A program made the position numbers and the translations under genes. From Chitinophaga eiseniae (GTDB lineage: Bacteria > Bacteroidota > Bacteroidia > Chitinophagales > Chitinophagaceae), in the NCBI RefSeq assembly GCF_012641265.1, contig NZ_JABAHZ010000002.1:62001-126000 (forward strand): DNA of 64,000 bases, in the 5' to 3' direction. How positions within the stretch are numbered: position 1 is the stretch's first letter; each line of letters starts with the position of its first letter. The notes under the pieces are model-generated. The model was not told the origin of the DNA, ran no database searches, and saw nothing but the letters and a program-made list of their open reading frames with translations. This document shows positions 1 to 10,815 of the stretch, piece by piece.

Positions 1-118
1 TATTCACAGCATTAGTACGGCCATCTGTCTGCCCCGGATTGGTGATTTGCGCTGAAACGTTAAAACTTATGAAAGTACCGTAAATGAACACGAGGCCCAT
101 TGTTACCTTTCGGATCAT
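1..118 (-). CDS. porV: PorV (LptO) outer-membrane protein of type IX secretion, N-terminal part only
   Basis: Read leftward from the ATG at 118-116, the frame stays open to the window edge (39 codons). It encodes a signal peptide ending in VSA, then a mature start with ITNPGQTDGRTNAVN. That opening is typical of PorV/LptO, the outer-membrane barrel that works with PorU in type IX secretion. The gene lies directly downstream of porU on the same strand, the usual porU-porV arrangement in Bacteroidota, with an intergenic space of about 107 bases. Only the signal peptide and the first mature residues are visible, so the call rests on the motif and on synteny. Confidence 0.8.
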   Translation of the reverse strand, partial: MIRKVTMGLVFIYGTFISFNVSAQITNPGQTDGRTNAVN

Positions 119-225
119 GCAGATTTTGTATTTGATAAGGATGTAAAAATAATCTTATTTATTAATATAACATAGAAAGGGGTTTATTTGGGATATTGGT
201 CAAAATATTACGCACTTTACACGGG

Positions 226-3200
226 CTACCATAATACCAGTTTACCGCCTTTTGTCTGCGCTCTTTTCGTGGTCTTGATAATTAACCTGTACACGTACAG
301 ACCTGGAGATAGTTTTACTCCCGCATCATCACAACCATCCCACGGTATGCCATCATAACGACCGGTGACAGAAATTATTGTGCTGCGTAATGTTTTCACC
401 AAGCGCCCCCCTACTGTATATACCTGCAGGGTCAGTTGCAATTCTTCTCCCTGCTGGTTATGCAAAAAGGTAAAACGTGTTGCATCATGAAAGGGATTCG
501 GATAATTCCTCACCTCTTCTACTGCCAGTGCTCCTTGTTCTGCTACTTTAAAATAGATCGTAGTATTGCCAGCATTGTTATAAGTGTCCCATGCTTTAAT
601 AGTGATCTTATGCTCTCCAACGGGCAATCCGCCCAAAGGAAACAGTATACTTCCTTTCTTATAACTGTCCAAAGATGCCGCAAAATAATCATTTAACACA
701 AAATATTCTGAACTATCCAGAATGGCTATAAGCCGATAGTTATCATTATTCCCGGCAATATCGATCCCGCTGCTATCGGCCAGGTCTACCAGCAATACCG
801 GCGATGGCCCGGTAATATCGCCATTTTTGAAACGCCGGTTATCCAACCAGGCCGTTATTACAGGTCCGGTTACATCCCGAGCGGGATTGGCCGCAAGGCC
901 GTTCGTAGTAAAATGATCGAAATAGCCATTACCATCCTGCTCGCCGTTGCTCACATAGTAACTGATCTTTCCGTTACCCGTACCCTCCCGGATGTCCCGT
1001 GGCGCTATAAATGTAAATGAAAACTTCCCCTGGGTCACCGTTTGCGTTCCCTGGAAAAGGACATTTTGCTGTAGGGTATAAGCTGTTGGCTGGCTGCCAG
1101 GATCATTTCCCCGCGTTTTTAGTTGGGCTGGCTGATCGTATACAATGGTGTTCAACGTGCCGCTATACGTATCCAGCCCCTTTCCTTGCGCATCGGCGAT
1201 ATGCCCTTTGACGGTGTAAGTTCCCAGCCCTTTGATCGTATCCACGGCCCCATTCACAGCTTTCCCGTTAATGGAATCGGTTACCACCCGGCAGGCAGGA
1301 AAGGCCAGGGTGAGGGCCGGGTCGCCAAGTAATTGGAACTTGCGGTTATTGATTACATCGCTGGAGCTGCTGTTGGTCCGTTTTTTAGCCAGCATGGCGG
1401 CCTGCCCCAGGGTAGGCATAGTGCCATCGGCCAATGGCGTAAAGGCGACGTCCAGGTAATTGGCATTCATCAATCGGTTGGAGGCGGCAAAAACGGCCCT
1501 GGTGGTAGTCATTAAGGCAATAGCCCCTCCGGAATGCTGTAATAATATACGATGCCCCAGGGAGGTAATCCCCGGGTCGTCGTACGGGGCGAAGTCGCAC
1601 GTGGCCGTGATAAATAAGGGCAGCTGTTGATCGTTATGCCAGTCATTAATGCTGGTGGCATCCATGATATTTTCTGCTGCCAGCCGGGAGTTGCTGCCAT
1701 GCCCCGAATAGTTGAATACCAGGGTTCCTTTGTTGATACGCCTGGCAATGGCAGCATTGACTGCCGGAGCAACGGGGCCGGCACTACCGGCTTCCTGGGG
1801 CCAGGCATCCAGGTATATCTTGTCGATGTTGAGCTGTGGGGCGCTACTGGCTATAACAGTACTCATTTTCTCAGCATCTTCAAAATGCAGGTTATCATCT
1901 TCATCATCGGCTACCAGGGTTGCCTGGTTGCGCCAGGGGCCAAACGCCGCCGGTTGCCGGTAGCGGATAATTTTATCCACTGCCAGGGAGGCTTCCCCCG
2001 GAGTACGGGCCGGGATACGCCCGATGCCTATTTCCGGTAAATCTGGTATATCCGTGCGGTTAATATCTCCCCCATCTTTCAAAATCCCAAAATAATCATC
2101 GGTTACATAAGACCGGATAGCGTCCAGCGATGCCGTACTTTCCCAGGAAGGAATGTCGTTCGTATTATTCTTTAGCCGCCAGCGGTAGTCATAAGACGCC
2201 GCACCAAACAACAACAGGTAGCGGGGCGCGGGCCCCCGGTCATAAAACATCTTTATATAATCGCGCAACGCGGTAGGATCGGGCGTGCCGGCTCCAAACT
2301 CGTTGTATACCTGGTCGATGGTAGTTACCTGTACTTTCAGCTGGTCCATATCCCGATGCAGGGCTGCCAGCCTTTCTGCTGCACTTCTCAAAGCGGCAGT
2401 GGTGATGATAATCATATCGGCGGCCTCATTTCCATGAAGATCCTGGTTAGGAATTGCGCCCACCAGTACCGGGGTCATGGCAGCGGTTTCATTAAAAGCG
2501 ATGTATTCATGGAGGCGGTCATTTTTCCGGTTAAACAGGAGAGAATCTCCCTGCAGTATACCGTTTACAGCTACAGGGTGTATAGGATCGGTAACATCCC
2601 ATATTTTCGTTTGCCCGCCAGCGTTATGCAGGGCCAGGGGGGTATAGGGAGAAGTGCCTGCAGTGGTGTTGCGAAAATCCAGCATACCATTGGACGGTAG
2701 TACGAGGGGGCAACGGGCCTGCACCTCCAGGTAGTCCAGCCAGCCCCGGTCATTGAGGTTGCCCGGTACAAAGGCTACTCCTATTTCCAGCTGGGCCTGG
2801 GCTGCGGGAGCAGTACCCGTGCCTGTGGCCACAGTAGCCACCCCTTCAAATATATTATCTGTTACAGGCAGCAGATATAGGTTACTAATGGCGCTTGCCT
2901 GGTTAACAGCGGCATTAAAGGTACTTCCGCTCCCACCACTGCGGGCGGCCGCCCGCATGGTCAGCGTTACCGGCCCGGCAGGCGCCGCGGGCAGTATAAA
3001 ACGGTAATTGCGCGACAGCCCCACTACTTTACTAAACTCCTGCCCCCACCATTGCTTCCCGCTGTTCAGGAAGTTAATGCTGTCCCGTTCATAAAAGGCG
3101 CGGTAATCGAAGGTATTTTCCGGAATTCCGGGTTGTAAAGGTGTGTTATCAGATGATATACGGAGGCCATTGTCTGTGGCAGTAATAAAATACCAGGCGG

Positions 3201-3633
3201 TGTCCGCATACAGGTTACGCTGATGGCTGAACATAGCGGTTCCGGGGTCGTACTTCCAGCTATGCGGACCAGGGGTATAAAAAAGCAGGTAGTCATTGTC
3301 ATCCAGGTAGCCGTCGCCGTTATCCTGTGCATAAAGCGCTACCTCGGGCAGATCGTCATAACGGGGGGAGCCGGTGGCTTCGTCCAGCATCTGTCCCCCG
3401 GTGCCAAACAGGCGGATAGCCCCGGTAGGCAGGTGGGCGGGCATGCTCATACTTTTGAGCAGGGAGCCGGTTATTTTATAGACGCCAGGTTCGCTGACCG
3501 CCAGCTTATACCAGCTGCCACCGGCCAGTACGGTATTTTTTTTATACTGCCTGGGGCTTTGCTGGGCATATGTTCTGGTTTCTCCCAGCAAAAAAACCAG
3601 GAACATCCCTATAAAAATATAATTGAGTTTCAT
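226..3633 (-). CDS. porU: Type IX secretion system sortase PorU (peptidase C25 family)
   Basis: The protein has 1135 residues from the chosen ATG. An in-frame extension upstream is open to 3774, but the ATG at 3633 begins a clear signal peptide (MKLNYIFIG, ending near TYAQ) and the extension would run into the gldJ promoter. The central part is a C25 (gingipain-type) peptidase domain with the expected catalytic His in a SGHG motif (about His645) and Cys in TATCDF (about Cys679). The C-terminal 100 residues form a beta-sandwich with NYPNPF, as in type IX C-terminal domains. PorU is the cell-surface sortase that removes the C-terminal signal of type IX cargo and attaches the cargo to lipopolysaccharide. 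porV follows and gldJ is divergent, the same grouping as in Flavobacterium johnsoniae. Confidence 0.93.
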   Translation of the reverse strand: MKLNYIFIGMFLVFLLGETRTYAQQSPRQYKKNTVLAGGSWYKLAVSEPGVYKITGSLLKSMSMPAHLPTGAIRLFGTGGQMLDEATGSPRYDDLPEVALYAQDNGDGYLDDNDYLLFYTPGPHSWKYDPGTAMFSHQRNLYADTAWYFITATDNGLRISSDNTPLQPGIPENTFDYRAFYERDSINFLNSGKQWWGQEFSKVVGLSRNYRFILPAAPAGPVTLTMRAAARSGGSGSTFNAAVNQASAISNLYLLPVTDNIFEGVATVATGTGTAPAAQAQLEIGVAFVPGNLNDRGWLDYLEVQARCPLVLPSNGMLDFRNTTAGTSPYTPLALHNAGGQTKIWDVTDPIHPVAVNGILQGDSLLFNRKNDRLHEYIAFNETAAMTPVLVGAIPNQDLHGNEAADMIIITTAALRSAAERLAALHRDMDQLKVQVTTIDQVYNEFGAGTPDPTALRDYIKMFYDRGPAPRYLLLFGAASYDYRWRLKNNTNDIPSWESTASLDAIRSYVTDDYFGILKDGGDINRTDIPDLPEIGIGRIPARTPGEASLAVDKIIRYRQPAAFGPWRNQATLVADDEDDNLHFEDAEKMSTVIASSAPQLNIDKIYLDAWPQEAGSAGPVAPAVNAAIARRINKGTLVFNYSGHGSNSRLAAENIMDATSINDWHNDQQLPLFITATCDFAPYDDPGITSLGHRILLQHSGGAIALMTTTRAVFAASNRLMNANYLDVAFTPLADGTMPTLGQAAMLAKKRTNSSSSDVINNRKFQLLGDPALTLAFPACRVVTDSINGKAVNGAVDTIKGLGTYTVKGHIADAQGKGLDTYSGTLNTIVYDQPAQLKTRGNDPGSQPTAYTLQQNVLFQGTQTVTQGKFSFTFIAPRDIREGTGNGKISYYVSNGEQDGNGYFDHFTTNGLAANPARDVTGPVITAWLDNRRFKNGDITGPSPVLLVDLADSSGIDIAGNNDNYRLIAILDSSEYFVLNDYFAASLDSYKKGSILFPLGGLPVGEHKITIKAWDTYNNAGNTTIYFKVAEQGALAVEEVRNYPNPFHDATRFTFLHNQQGEELQLTLQVYTVGGRLVKTLRSTIISVTGRYDGIPWDGCDDAGVKLSPGLYVYRLIIKTTKRAQTKGGKLVLW

Positions 3634-3718
3634 TATCTTAATCGCCGTTTTTCGGCCAGTTGATTTAGAAGACCCTTTATCAGCAGGGACGATTGGCAGC
3701 AAATTACAAATTAATTTT

Positions 3719-3749
3719 TTTCGCCATAAAATAAAAAAGAGTACATTTG
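3719..3749 (+). promoter_or_regulatory. Bacteroidota-type promoter for gldJ
   Basis: TACATTTG at 3742-3749 is a perfect TANNTTTG -7 element. TTTC at 3719-3722 matches three of four bases of the -33 TTTG, with exactly 19 nt between them. Transcription would start near 3756 and give a leader of about 30 nt before the gldJ ATG. Confidence 0.6.
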
Positions 3750-3786
3750 CGTTTACTGTAAATATACTAGACAAAAGCTGTATCGC

Positions 3787-5337
3787 ATGCGTAGATTAAC
3801 CTCTTTATCATTGCTCGTAGGTACCAGCGTAATGCTATCCATGAGTGCCTGTCACAAAGACGGCGGGGGACTTTTCGGTAAGAAGAAGTCAGCTTCTTCT
3901 GCTACCGGCTGGAACTATAACGACCAGAAAATGGGCGGTTTCAGCGTAGCAAAAAACGTAAACCAGCAAACGGGTCCCGGCCTTGTTTTCGTACAAGGTG
4001 GTACTTTTGCCATGGGAGCAACGGAACAGGACGTAATGGGCGACTGGAACAATATTCCACGCCGTATTACTGTTTCCTCCTTTTACATCGATGAATCTGA
4101 AGTAGCCAACGTACACTATCGCGAATATCTTTACTGGTTGAACCGCGTTTACGGCGAGTCATTCCCGGATGTATACCGCAACGCATTGCCAGATACCCTG
4201 GTATGGCGTAGTGAACTGGCCTACAACGAGCCGCTGGTAGAATATTATTTCCGTCACCCGGCATATAACGACTATCCGGTAGTAGGCGTTACCTGGAAAC
4301 AGGCGACCGACTATTGTAAATGGCGTTCCAACCGTGTAAACGAAAAACTGCTGATGGACAAGGGCCTGCTCTCTAAAGCAGACGTGAACAACCAGTCAGA
4401 CGATAATACTTTCGACACCAAGTCATACACTGCCGGTTTATACGAAGGCACTCCCGGTAAAATGTCTAAAGGCACCAAGGGCCAGTTCAAAAATGCGGAC
4501 GGAACTCCCCGTAACGCAGCCTTTGAAGATGGTATCATGTTGCCTAACTACCGTCTCCCAACAGAAGCTGAATGGGAATACGCCGCACTGGGTTACATTG
4601 GTCAAAACCCTGGCCCTTCCAAAAAAGAAGGCAAACACGGGGAAGAGTTGATCATGAACAAACAGGTATATTCCTGGGGAACCAACACCAGCGGTTTACG
4701 TGATATCCGCCGCGGTACCATGCAGGGTCAGTTCCTGGCCAACTTCAAGCGTGGTTCCGGTGATAACATGGGTGTGGCCGGTGGTTTGAACGACCGTGCT
4801 TCTATCCCTGGTCCTATCCGCTCCTTCTATCCAAACACTTTCGGTATCTACAATATGTCAGGTAACGTAGCAGAATGGGTACTCGACGTATACAGACCAC
4901 TGAACCCGATCGATGGAGAAGACTTCAACTACTATCGTGGTAACAAATTCCAGACTGTTTACCAGAACGAAAATAAAGAGTTCGAAAAAGATAGCTTAGG
5001 TCACCTGAAAATGCGTGATGTAACAGATGAAGAAAGTGCTAACCGTCTTAACTATCAGAAAGGCGATGTAATCAACTACCTCGATGGTGATTCTCTCTCC
5101 CAGGTAGAATATGGTTACGGTATCACTTCTCTCATCAACGATAAATCACACGTGGTGAAAGGCGGTAGCTGGAACGACCGTGCTTACTGGCTTTCCCCTG
5201 GTACACGCCGTTACATGCAGGAAGATATGGCTACTAATACCGTTGGTTTCCGTTGCGCTATGGACCGTGTAGGTAGTCCGGAAGGTAACAAGTTTAAAAC
5301 CGGTAATCTGTTTAAGAAACAACGCCAGAAAAGATAA
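3787..5337 (+). CDS. gldJ: Gliding motility lipoprotein GldJ (FGE-sulfatase fold)
   Basis: This 516-residue protein starts with a lipoprotein signal peptide whose lipobox ends at Cys22 (SMSAC). A formylglycine-generating-enzyme-like domain starts near residue 63 (GPGLVFVQGGTFAMG) and ends in VKGGSWND and GFRCA. GldJ and GldK share this fold. GldJ is favoured because of the early TGWNYNDQKMGGF segment and because the gene is divergent from porU, its partner in Flavobacterium. GldJ is an outer-membrane lipoprotein needed for stability of the type IX/gliding machinery and is not expected to be catalytic. A conserved -7 element precedes it and a strong terminator follows. Confidence 0.88.
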   Translation: MRRLTSLSLLVGTSVMLSMSACHKDGGGLFGKKKSASSATGWNYNDQKMGGFSVAKNVNQQTGPGLVFVQGGTFAMGATEQDVMGDWNNIPRRITVSSFYIDESEVANVHYREYLYWLNRVYGESFPDVYRNALPDTLVWRSELAYNEPLVEYYFRHPAYNDYPVVGVTWKQATDYCKWRSNRVNEKLLMDKGLLSKADVNNQSDDNTFDTKSYTAGLYEGTPGKMSKGTKGQFKNADGTPRNAAFEDGIMLPNYRLPTEAEWEYAALGYIGQNPGPSKKEGKHGEELIMNKQVYSWGTNTSGLRDIRRGTMQGQFLANFKRGSGDNMGVAGGLNDRASIPGPIRSFYPNTFGIYNMSGNVAEWVLDVYRPLNPIDGEDFNYYRGNKFQTVYQNENKEFEKDSLGHLKMRDVTDEESANRLNYQKGDVINYLDGDSLSQVEYGYGITSLINDKSHVVKGGSWNDRAYWLSPGTRRYMQEDMATNTVGFRCAMDRVGSPEGNKFKTGNLFKKQRQKR

Positions 5338-5360
5338 TACTTAGTATAAGAAATAAAAAA

Positions 5361-5397
5361 GAGCGAAGATGATATCATCTTCGCTCTTTTTTTATCG
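5361..5397. terminator. Bidirectional terminator between gldJ and bcp
   Basis: A perfect 26-base palindrome at 5361-5386 (13-bp arms, GAGCGAAGATGAT) is flanked by a T-run on the right and an A-run on the left. It can therefore stop both the rightward gldJ transcript and the leftward bcp transcript. Confidence 0.9.
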
Positions 5398-5411
5398 CCT
5401 TTATCAACGGG

Positions 5412-5876
5412 TTATTTCCACAGTTCCAGGATTTCTTCCGTATGATTTTTAGTGTCCGGCTTTTTGATGATATGTGCAATCACGCCTTTTTCATCAATCA
5501 GAAAAGTGGTGCGATGAGTACCATCGTATACTCTTCCCATCATTTGTTTTTCGCCCCACACACCGTATTGGTTCACAATCTCCCTATCTTCATCGGCCAG
5601 TAAGGTAAATGGCAGCTCATATTTTTCAATGAATTTCTGGTGGCTTTGTTCGCTATCAGTGCTCACACCCACTACCACATATCCTTTTTTCAACAAGGAG
5701 GTATAGTTATCGCGCAGATTGCATGCCTGGGTAGTACATCCCGGTGTCATATCTTTCGGATAAAAATATAATACCACGCGCTTTCCTTTAAAATCTGCCA
5801 GGGATACAGTTTTGCCATGCTGATCTTTTCCTTTAAAAACGGGGGCTTTATCGCCTTCTTTCAAGTTTCCCACCAT
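5412..5876 (-). CDS. bcp: Thioredoxin-dependent thiol peroxidase (Bcp/PrxQ family)
   Basis: The 154-residue length is normal for the family. The peroxidatic Cys47 sits in TPGCT and the resolving Cys52 five residues on (TTQAC), the PrxQ/Bcp arrangement. YFYPKDMTPGCT is the family signature. It is a cytoplasmic enzyme that reduces hydrogen peroxide and organic hydroperoxides at the expense of thioredoxin. The gene starts 29 bases after the stop of the M23 peptidase gene on the same strand, so both are probably co-transcribed and end at the palindrome near 5361. Confidence 0.95.
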   Translation of the reverse strand: MVGNLKEGDKAPVFKGKDQHGKTVSLADFKGKRVVLYFYPKDMTPGCTTQACNLRDNYTSLLKKGYVVVGVSTDSEQSHQKFIEKYELPFTLLADEDREIVNQYGVWGEKQMMGRVYDGTHRTTFLIDEKGVIAHIIKKPDTKNHTEEILELWK

Positions 5877-5905
5877 ATATAAGAGTTTAGGTTTCCAGAG
5901 ATCAA

Positions 5906-7594
5906 TTATCTTTTAAAAGACAAACGGTAAGTGCCTTCATTTCCGGCCACATCGGTCACTTTCATCACCAGTACATGCGTTCCTGGCTGACAATGCTCAT
6001 CAAACGTATAGGTAAGCACGTTACCTCTGCGTGAAAACAGCAGCCATTTACCATCCAGCTCTGCGCGGTAGCGTTGAATACCGCTGGCGTCGTTCATGGC
6101 AAAGGCAATCTTCGCTGCTTTGGCGAGGTTAGCGCCAGGCTTCACGCCCAGTGGCGTTACCTTGGGCGCAATCGTATCCACTTCCAGGTGGAAGTTGCCA
6201 AAGTCGCGGAAAGTGCCTTTATACCAGCCATTTTCCAACGTGGTACCGGAAGTGCTGCTTCCCATACCTTCCCGCACCATTACCACTTTTGATTGCAGTT
6301 GGTCTGGTACTGGCCTGGATGAGCGCATACGTACACCAAAGAAATCGTGTATGGGTACCAATGGCGTATGCAGATGGAAAATATTGGAATAGGCCCGGGG
6401 GCTTGTTGCCGGTGTTTCCAGGTAGTTGAAACAAATTTTATCGTAGAGCGCGTCCTCATCCAGGTAAAACTCTACCTGGTTGTTTTCAAATATGTTCCGG
6501 GAATCGGGGTACATCGTGTTGGCGCAAGGTTTCTCTGCCGGCTCCGGGCCGCCTTGCTGTAAAGCTAGTTTCACGGTGGAGGTATTACCATATGCATCTC
6601 TCACCAACAGCTTCACATCATGTACTGCGCCATCTTCCAGTGAAATGGTACCATCTCCCTTTACATCGTGATAGATATCCAGTTTGTTGCCAGGCAGGGA
6701 AAAGAGCAGCTGGTAGTATGGACCTCCACCTTTCTTTATTTTATAATCGATATGTGCATTCAGGTAACGGGTTTCATCGTAACCAATATTATCCAGCTGG
6801 AAGTCGATATCCGGCTCATTGCGCTGGTAAAGGGTTACCTCATAAATACCGTAAATATTGCCGCTATTCATGCGATCTACCGCGCTAATGCCCAATGCTG
6901 CTTTGTTGGCGTTAATTTTAATCACAGGTTGCGCCGTTACATACTCGCCGCCTGCTTTCTTTACAGCCACGGTAACAGGCTGTTGTTCATAGATACTTTT
7001 CTCCCGATCGTACACAGCAATGCGGTATACGTCGGGGGCATGCGTATCTGCAATATCAAAGCCGAACAGCAGCGGGTTTAGCGGTTTTTCGGTTTGGGTA
7101 TTCCTGATTTCAAAATGGAGATGCGGACCAGCCGAACCTCCGGTGTTACCGCTCCAGGCCACAAAATCGCCTTTCTTTACCGGAAACATACCGGCCGGGA
7201 TAGCAAGGTCGCTGGCCCAGCTTTCGGCCTGGTACTGCTGCTTTTTCACGTACTGCTGCAGGGCAGGGAAAAAGGCGTTCAGGTGAGCGTATACCGTCGT
7301 ATAACCATTAGGGTGAGTAATGTATAATACATTACCAAACCCGGTATGTGAAACACCGATACGACTTACGTATCCATCTGCTGCCGCATGGACTGGCAGG
7401 TTTTCCTTTTGTTGGGTTTTGATATCCATTCCCGAATGGAAGTGGTTAGGTCGCAGTTCTCCAAAGTTACCAGCCAGTTCAATGGGAATATTCAAAGGAT
7501 TTCTGAAATAGCCCTGCGGGTAGTCTTTTACCGGAATAGATTGCGCCTGTATCAGTTGCGGTAGCAAACAAAATAGGCCGATGACTCTCTTCAT
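5906..7594 (-). CDS. Secreted M23-family metallopeptidase (LytM domain)
   Basis: The protein has 562 residues from the ATG at 7594; a TTG three codons upstream is the only alternative. A signal peptide ending near IQAQ is followed at once by the M23 domain. The metal ligands are visible as HxxxD (His53, Asp57) and HLH (His158-His160), with a further His104 in VYAHL. The remaining 370 residues are beta-rich with Ig-like spacing (GTHVLVMKVTDVAGNEG at the end) and have no recognised catalytic role. M23 enzymes cut peptidoglycan cross-links or act as LytM-type factors. Since all ligands are present, an active endopeptidase is likely. It forms a pair with bcp. A TANNTTTG element lies unusually close to the start. 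Confidence 0.88.
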   Translation of the reverse strand: MKRVIGLFCLLPQLIQAQSIPVKDYPQGYFRNPLNIPIELAGNFGELRPNHFHSGMDIKTQQKENLPVHAAADGYVSRIGVSHTGFGNVLYITHPNGYTTVYAHLNAFFPALQQYVKKQQYQAESWASDLAIPAGMFPVKKGDFVAWSGNTGGSAGPHLHFEIRNTQTEKPLNPLLFGFDIADTHAPDVYRIAVYDREKSIYEQQPVTVAVKKAGGEYVTAQPVIKINANKAALGISAVDRMNSGNIYGIYEVTLYQRNEPDIDFQLDNIGYDETRYLNAHIDYKIKKGGGPYYQLLFSLPGNKLDIYHDVKGDGTISLEDGAVHDVKLLVRDAYGNTSTVKLALQQGGPEPAEKPCANTMYPDSRNIFENNQVEFYLDEDALYDKICFNYLETPATSPRAYSNIFHLHTPLVPIHDFFGVRMRSSRPVPDQLQSKVVMVREGMGSSTSGTTLENGWYKGTFRDFGNFHLEVDTIAPKVTPLGVKPGANLAKAAKIAFAMNDASGIQRYRAELDGKWLLFSRRGNVLTYTFDEHCQPGTHVLVMKVTDVAGNEGTYRLSFKR

Positions 7595-7600
7595 AATACG

Positions 7601-7608
7601 CAAATGTA
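7601..7608 (-). promoter_or_regulatory. -7 element close to the M23 peptidase start codon
   Basis: Read leftward, the sequence is TACATTTG, a perfect TANNTTTG. Only six bases separate it from the ATG at 7594. If it is used, the transcript would start at or next to the start codon. No convincing TTTG was found 19 nt upstream, so the element may be fortuitous. Confidence 0.35.
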
Positions 7609-7753
7609 GGAAAAAGAGAAAAGGTTATGTGTCCCTCACACTTACCAATTACCGCCAGCGGGCGAAGCGGCTTGCTGCTGCTGTATATGCGGGAGCTTTA
7701 TACTTTATCCTCTTTTTATAGTACATTAGTTGCCGCAAAACGTGCAAGCATAC

Positions 7754-8668
7754 ATGTCTATCCAGGTATCAGAACTCAGTAAAGTATACGGCGAACAACG
7801 GGCGGTAGATGCCATTTCCTTCACGCTCAAAAAGGGGGAAATCACCGGCTTCCTGGGGCCGAACGGCGCGGGAAAATCTACCACCATGAAAATGATCACC
7901 GGCTTTTTGCCACCTACCAGCGGGAAAGCCAGTGTATGTGGATTTGATATTGTTACCGAATCGCTGGAAGTACGTAAAAGAGTAGGTTACCTGCCAGAGT
8001 CCAATCCCCTGTATTACGATATGTATGTCAGGGAATTCCTGGAATTCGTGGCGGGCATCCATCAGCTGGGGAAAGCAGGTGCACAGCGGATTACGGAGGT
8101 AATCGGGTTAACAGGGCTCCAGCCGGAGCAACATAAGAAAATCGGGGCTTTATCCAATGGGTATAAACAACGGGTAGGGCTGGCACAGGCGCTCTTGCAT
8201 GATCCGGAGGTGCTGATACTGGATGAACCCACCACCGGGCTGGATCCTAACCAGCTGGCAGATATCCGCCAGCTGATCAAAGAGCTGGGCGCCAACAAGA
8301 CGGTGATCCTCTCTACCCACATTATGCAGGAGGTAGAAGCCCTCTGCGACCGGGTTATTATCATCAATAAAGGGAAAATTATTGCCGATGACAAGTTATC
8401 CCTGTTACAGCAGCAAAATGGCTCCCAGGGTTATTTAATGGTTACATTTGGCGAGCCCGTTACGGAAGCCGAACTGATGACGATAAGCGGTATTAGCCGC
8501 GTGGTGGCCAGGGAAGACCATAGCTGGCAGTTATTTACCGGGGAGGTGGACGAAGCGAGAAAAAACCTCTTACAATTTGCTTTGATTAATAACCGGAACA
8601 TACTTTCTTTGCAGAGCAATTCACAAAGCCTGGAAACTATATTCCGGGAACTGACAAAAAGTGCTTAG
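7754..8668 (+). CDS. gldA: ABC transporter ATP-binding subunit GldA
   Basis: The 304-residue ATPase starts at the ATG at 7754; a TTG eight codons upstream is less likely. Walker A is GPNGAGKST (about 35-43). The signature segment is LSNGYKQR, and Walker B is LILDEPTTGLDP. The opening MSIQVSELSKVYGEQ and the length with a C-terminal regulatory part match GldA of the GldAFG transporter associated with gliding motility. gldF and gldG are not next to it, as in F. johnsoniae where gldA stands apart. The role is ATP hydrolysis at the cytoplasmic face of an inner-membrane ABC complex with an unknown substrate. Confidence 0.85.
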   Translation: MSIQVSELSKVYGEQRAVDAISFTLKKGEITGFLGPNGAGKSTTMKMITGFLPPTSGKASVCGFDIVTESLEVRKRVGYLPESNPLYYDMYVREFLEFVAGIHQLGKAGAQRITEVIGLTGLQPEQHKKIGALSNGYKQRVGLAQALLHDPEVLILDEPTTGLDPNQLADIRQLIKELGANKTVILSTHIMQEVEALCDRVIIINKGKIIADDKLSLLQQQNGSQGYLMVTFGEPVTEAELMTISGISRVVAREDHSWQLFTGEVDEARKNLLQFALINNRNILSLQSNSQSLETIFRELTKSA

Positions 8669-8734
8669 CTCTTGGTCGCTTTTAGCCCTGGTTTTACTCG
8701 CCCGCTAAAGCGCTAAGCGCTGAGAAACAAATAA

Positions 8735-10051
<1,317 letters not shown>

Positions 10052-10068
10052 TCCTCCGGGAGAATCAT

Positions 10069-10122
10069 ATTACGAATTACAAAGGGCGTATTACTGTAAA
10101 TACGTCATTTGTAATTCGTAAT
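10069..10122. repeat. Long intergenic hairpin between eno and divIC
   Basis: Outer arms of 15 bases (10069-10083 and 10108-10122, ATTACGAATTACAAA) pair perfectly. The inner arms (84-92 with 99-107) continue the stem with a single mismatch, for about 24 bp around a 6-base loop. No T-run follows, so this is not a classical terminator. It resembles the hairpin at 31420. Confidence 0.75.
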
Positions 10123-10140
10123 TCTTTAGTAAATTGCCTT

Positions 10141-10452
10141 ATGTCCAGGTTTAAATTCATAAAAGTGCCCGCTTTCCTGAAGAACAAGTTCTTCATAGCA
10201 TTCACGGCATTTGTTATCTGGATATCCTTCCTGGACAAGACCAACCTCATGTCGCAGTACCAGTTCCAGTCAGAGGTAAATAAACTGGAAGACCAGAAAG
10301 CTTTTTTTATCCAGGAAATCAAACAAACCCGGGAAGAACAACAGGAACTCCTTTCCAGCCCGGAAAAACTGGAAAAATTTGCCCGCGAGAAATATTATAT
10401 GAAAAAAGATAATGAAGACCTTTTCATTATCACCCCTGCCCCACAACAATAG
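10141..10452 (+). CDS. Septum formation initiator family protein (DivIC/FtsB-like)
   Basis: This 103-residue protein has one membrane segment near residues 16-34 (FFIAFTAFVIWISFL). A heptad-patterned coiled coil spans about 40-75 (EVNKLEDQKAFFIQEIKQ). The C-terminal EKLEKFAREKYYMKKDNED matches the conserved end of DivIC/FtsB proteins. These small bitopic proteins join FtsL and FtsQ in the divisome and help recruit septal synthesis. Location behind eno fits the usual Bacteroidota arrangement. Confidence 0.9.
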   Translation: MSRFKFIKVPAFLKNKFFIAFTAFVIWISFLDKTNLMSQYQFQSEVNKLEDQKAFFIQEIKQTREEQQELLSSPEKLEKFAREKYYMKKDNEDLFIITPAPQQ

Positions 10453-10560
10453 CCCTGGCGCTCTCTTGCATTTCTTAAAAATTTATCTTAAATTAACAAT
10501 AGATTCCTCTTTATCTCCGTTATAAAATAGAACCTATTCTTTTTACTAAAACAATAATGC

Positions 10561-10776
10561 ATGAGTAATTTTACACTTTCTGTACTGTCTACCCTGTGTC
10601 TTGTTACAAAAAGCGATCTTAAACATCACCAGGAGGAACTTTCCTTAACCCAGGAAGAACAAGCCCGCTTTAAAGACACGGCAGCAGCACTGAATACAGT
10701 ATGCTATACGCCACGACCAGCTACCCTCCAGCTGATCTTTGATTATGCCAACAACAAGCAAACTGAAAAAAAGTAG
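10561..10776 (+). CDS. Small hypothetical protein, 71 residues
   Basis: No family is recognised. The protein is polar, with a hydrophobic start (FTLSVLSTLCLVT) followed by a helical, charged middle (HHQEELSLTQEEQARF) and a basic tail. It contains two cysteines. It sits in the 360-base space between divIC and nth with sensible codon use, so it is probably a real small gene. The hydrophobic start is too short and polar for a convincing signal peptide. Confidence 0.55.
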   Translation: MSNFTLSVLSTLCLVTKSDLKHHQEELSLTQEEQARFKDTAAALNTVCYTPRPATLQLIFDYANNKQTEKK

Positions 10777-10815
10777 CCCGCTGCTTACTTTTTTCATTTT
10801 TCCTATCTTTAGGGC

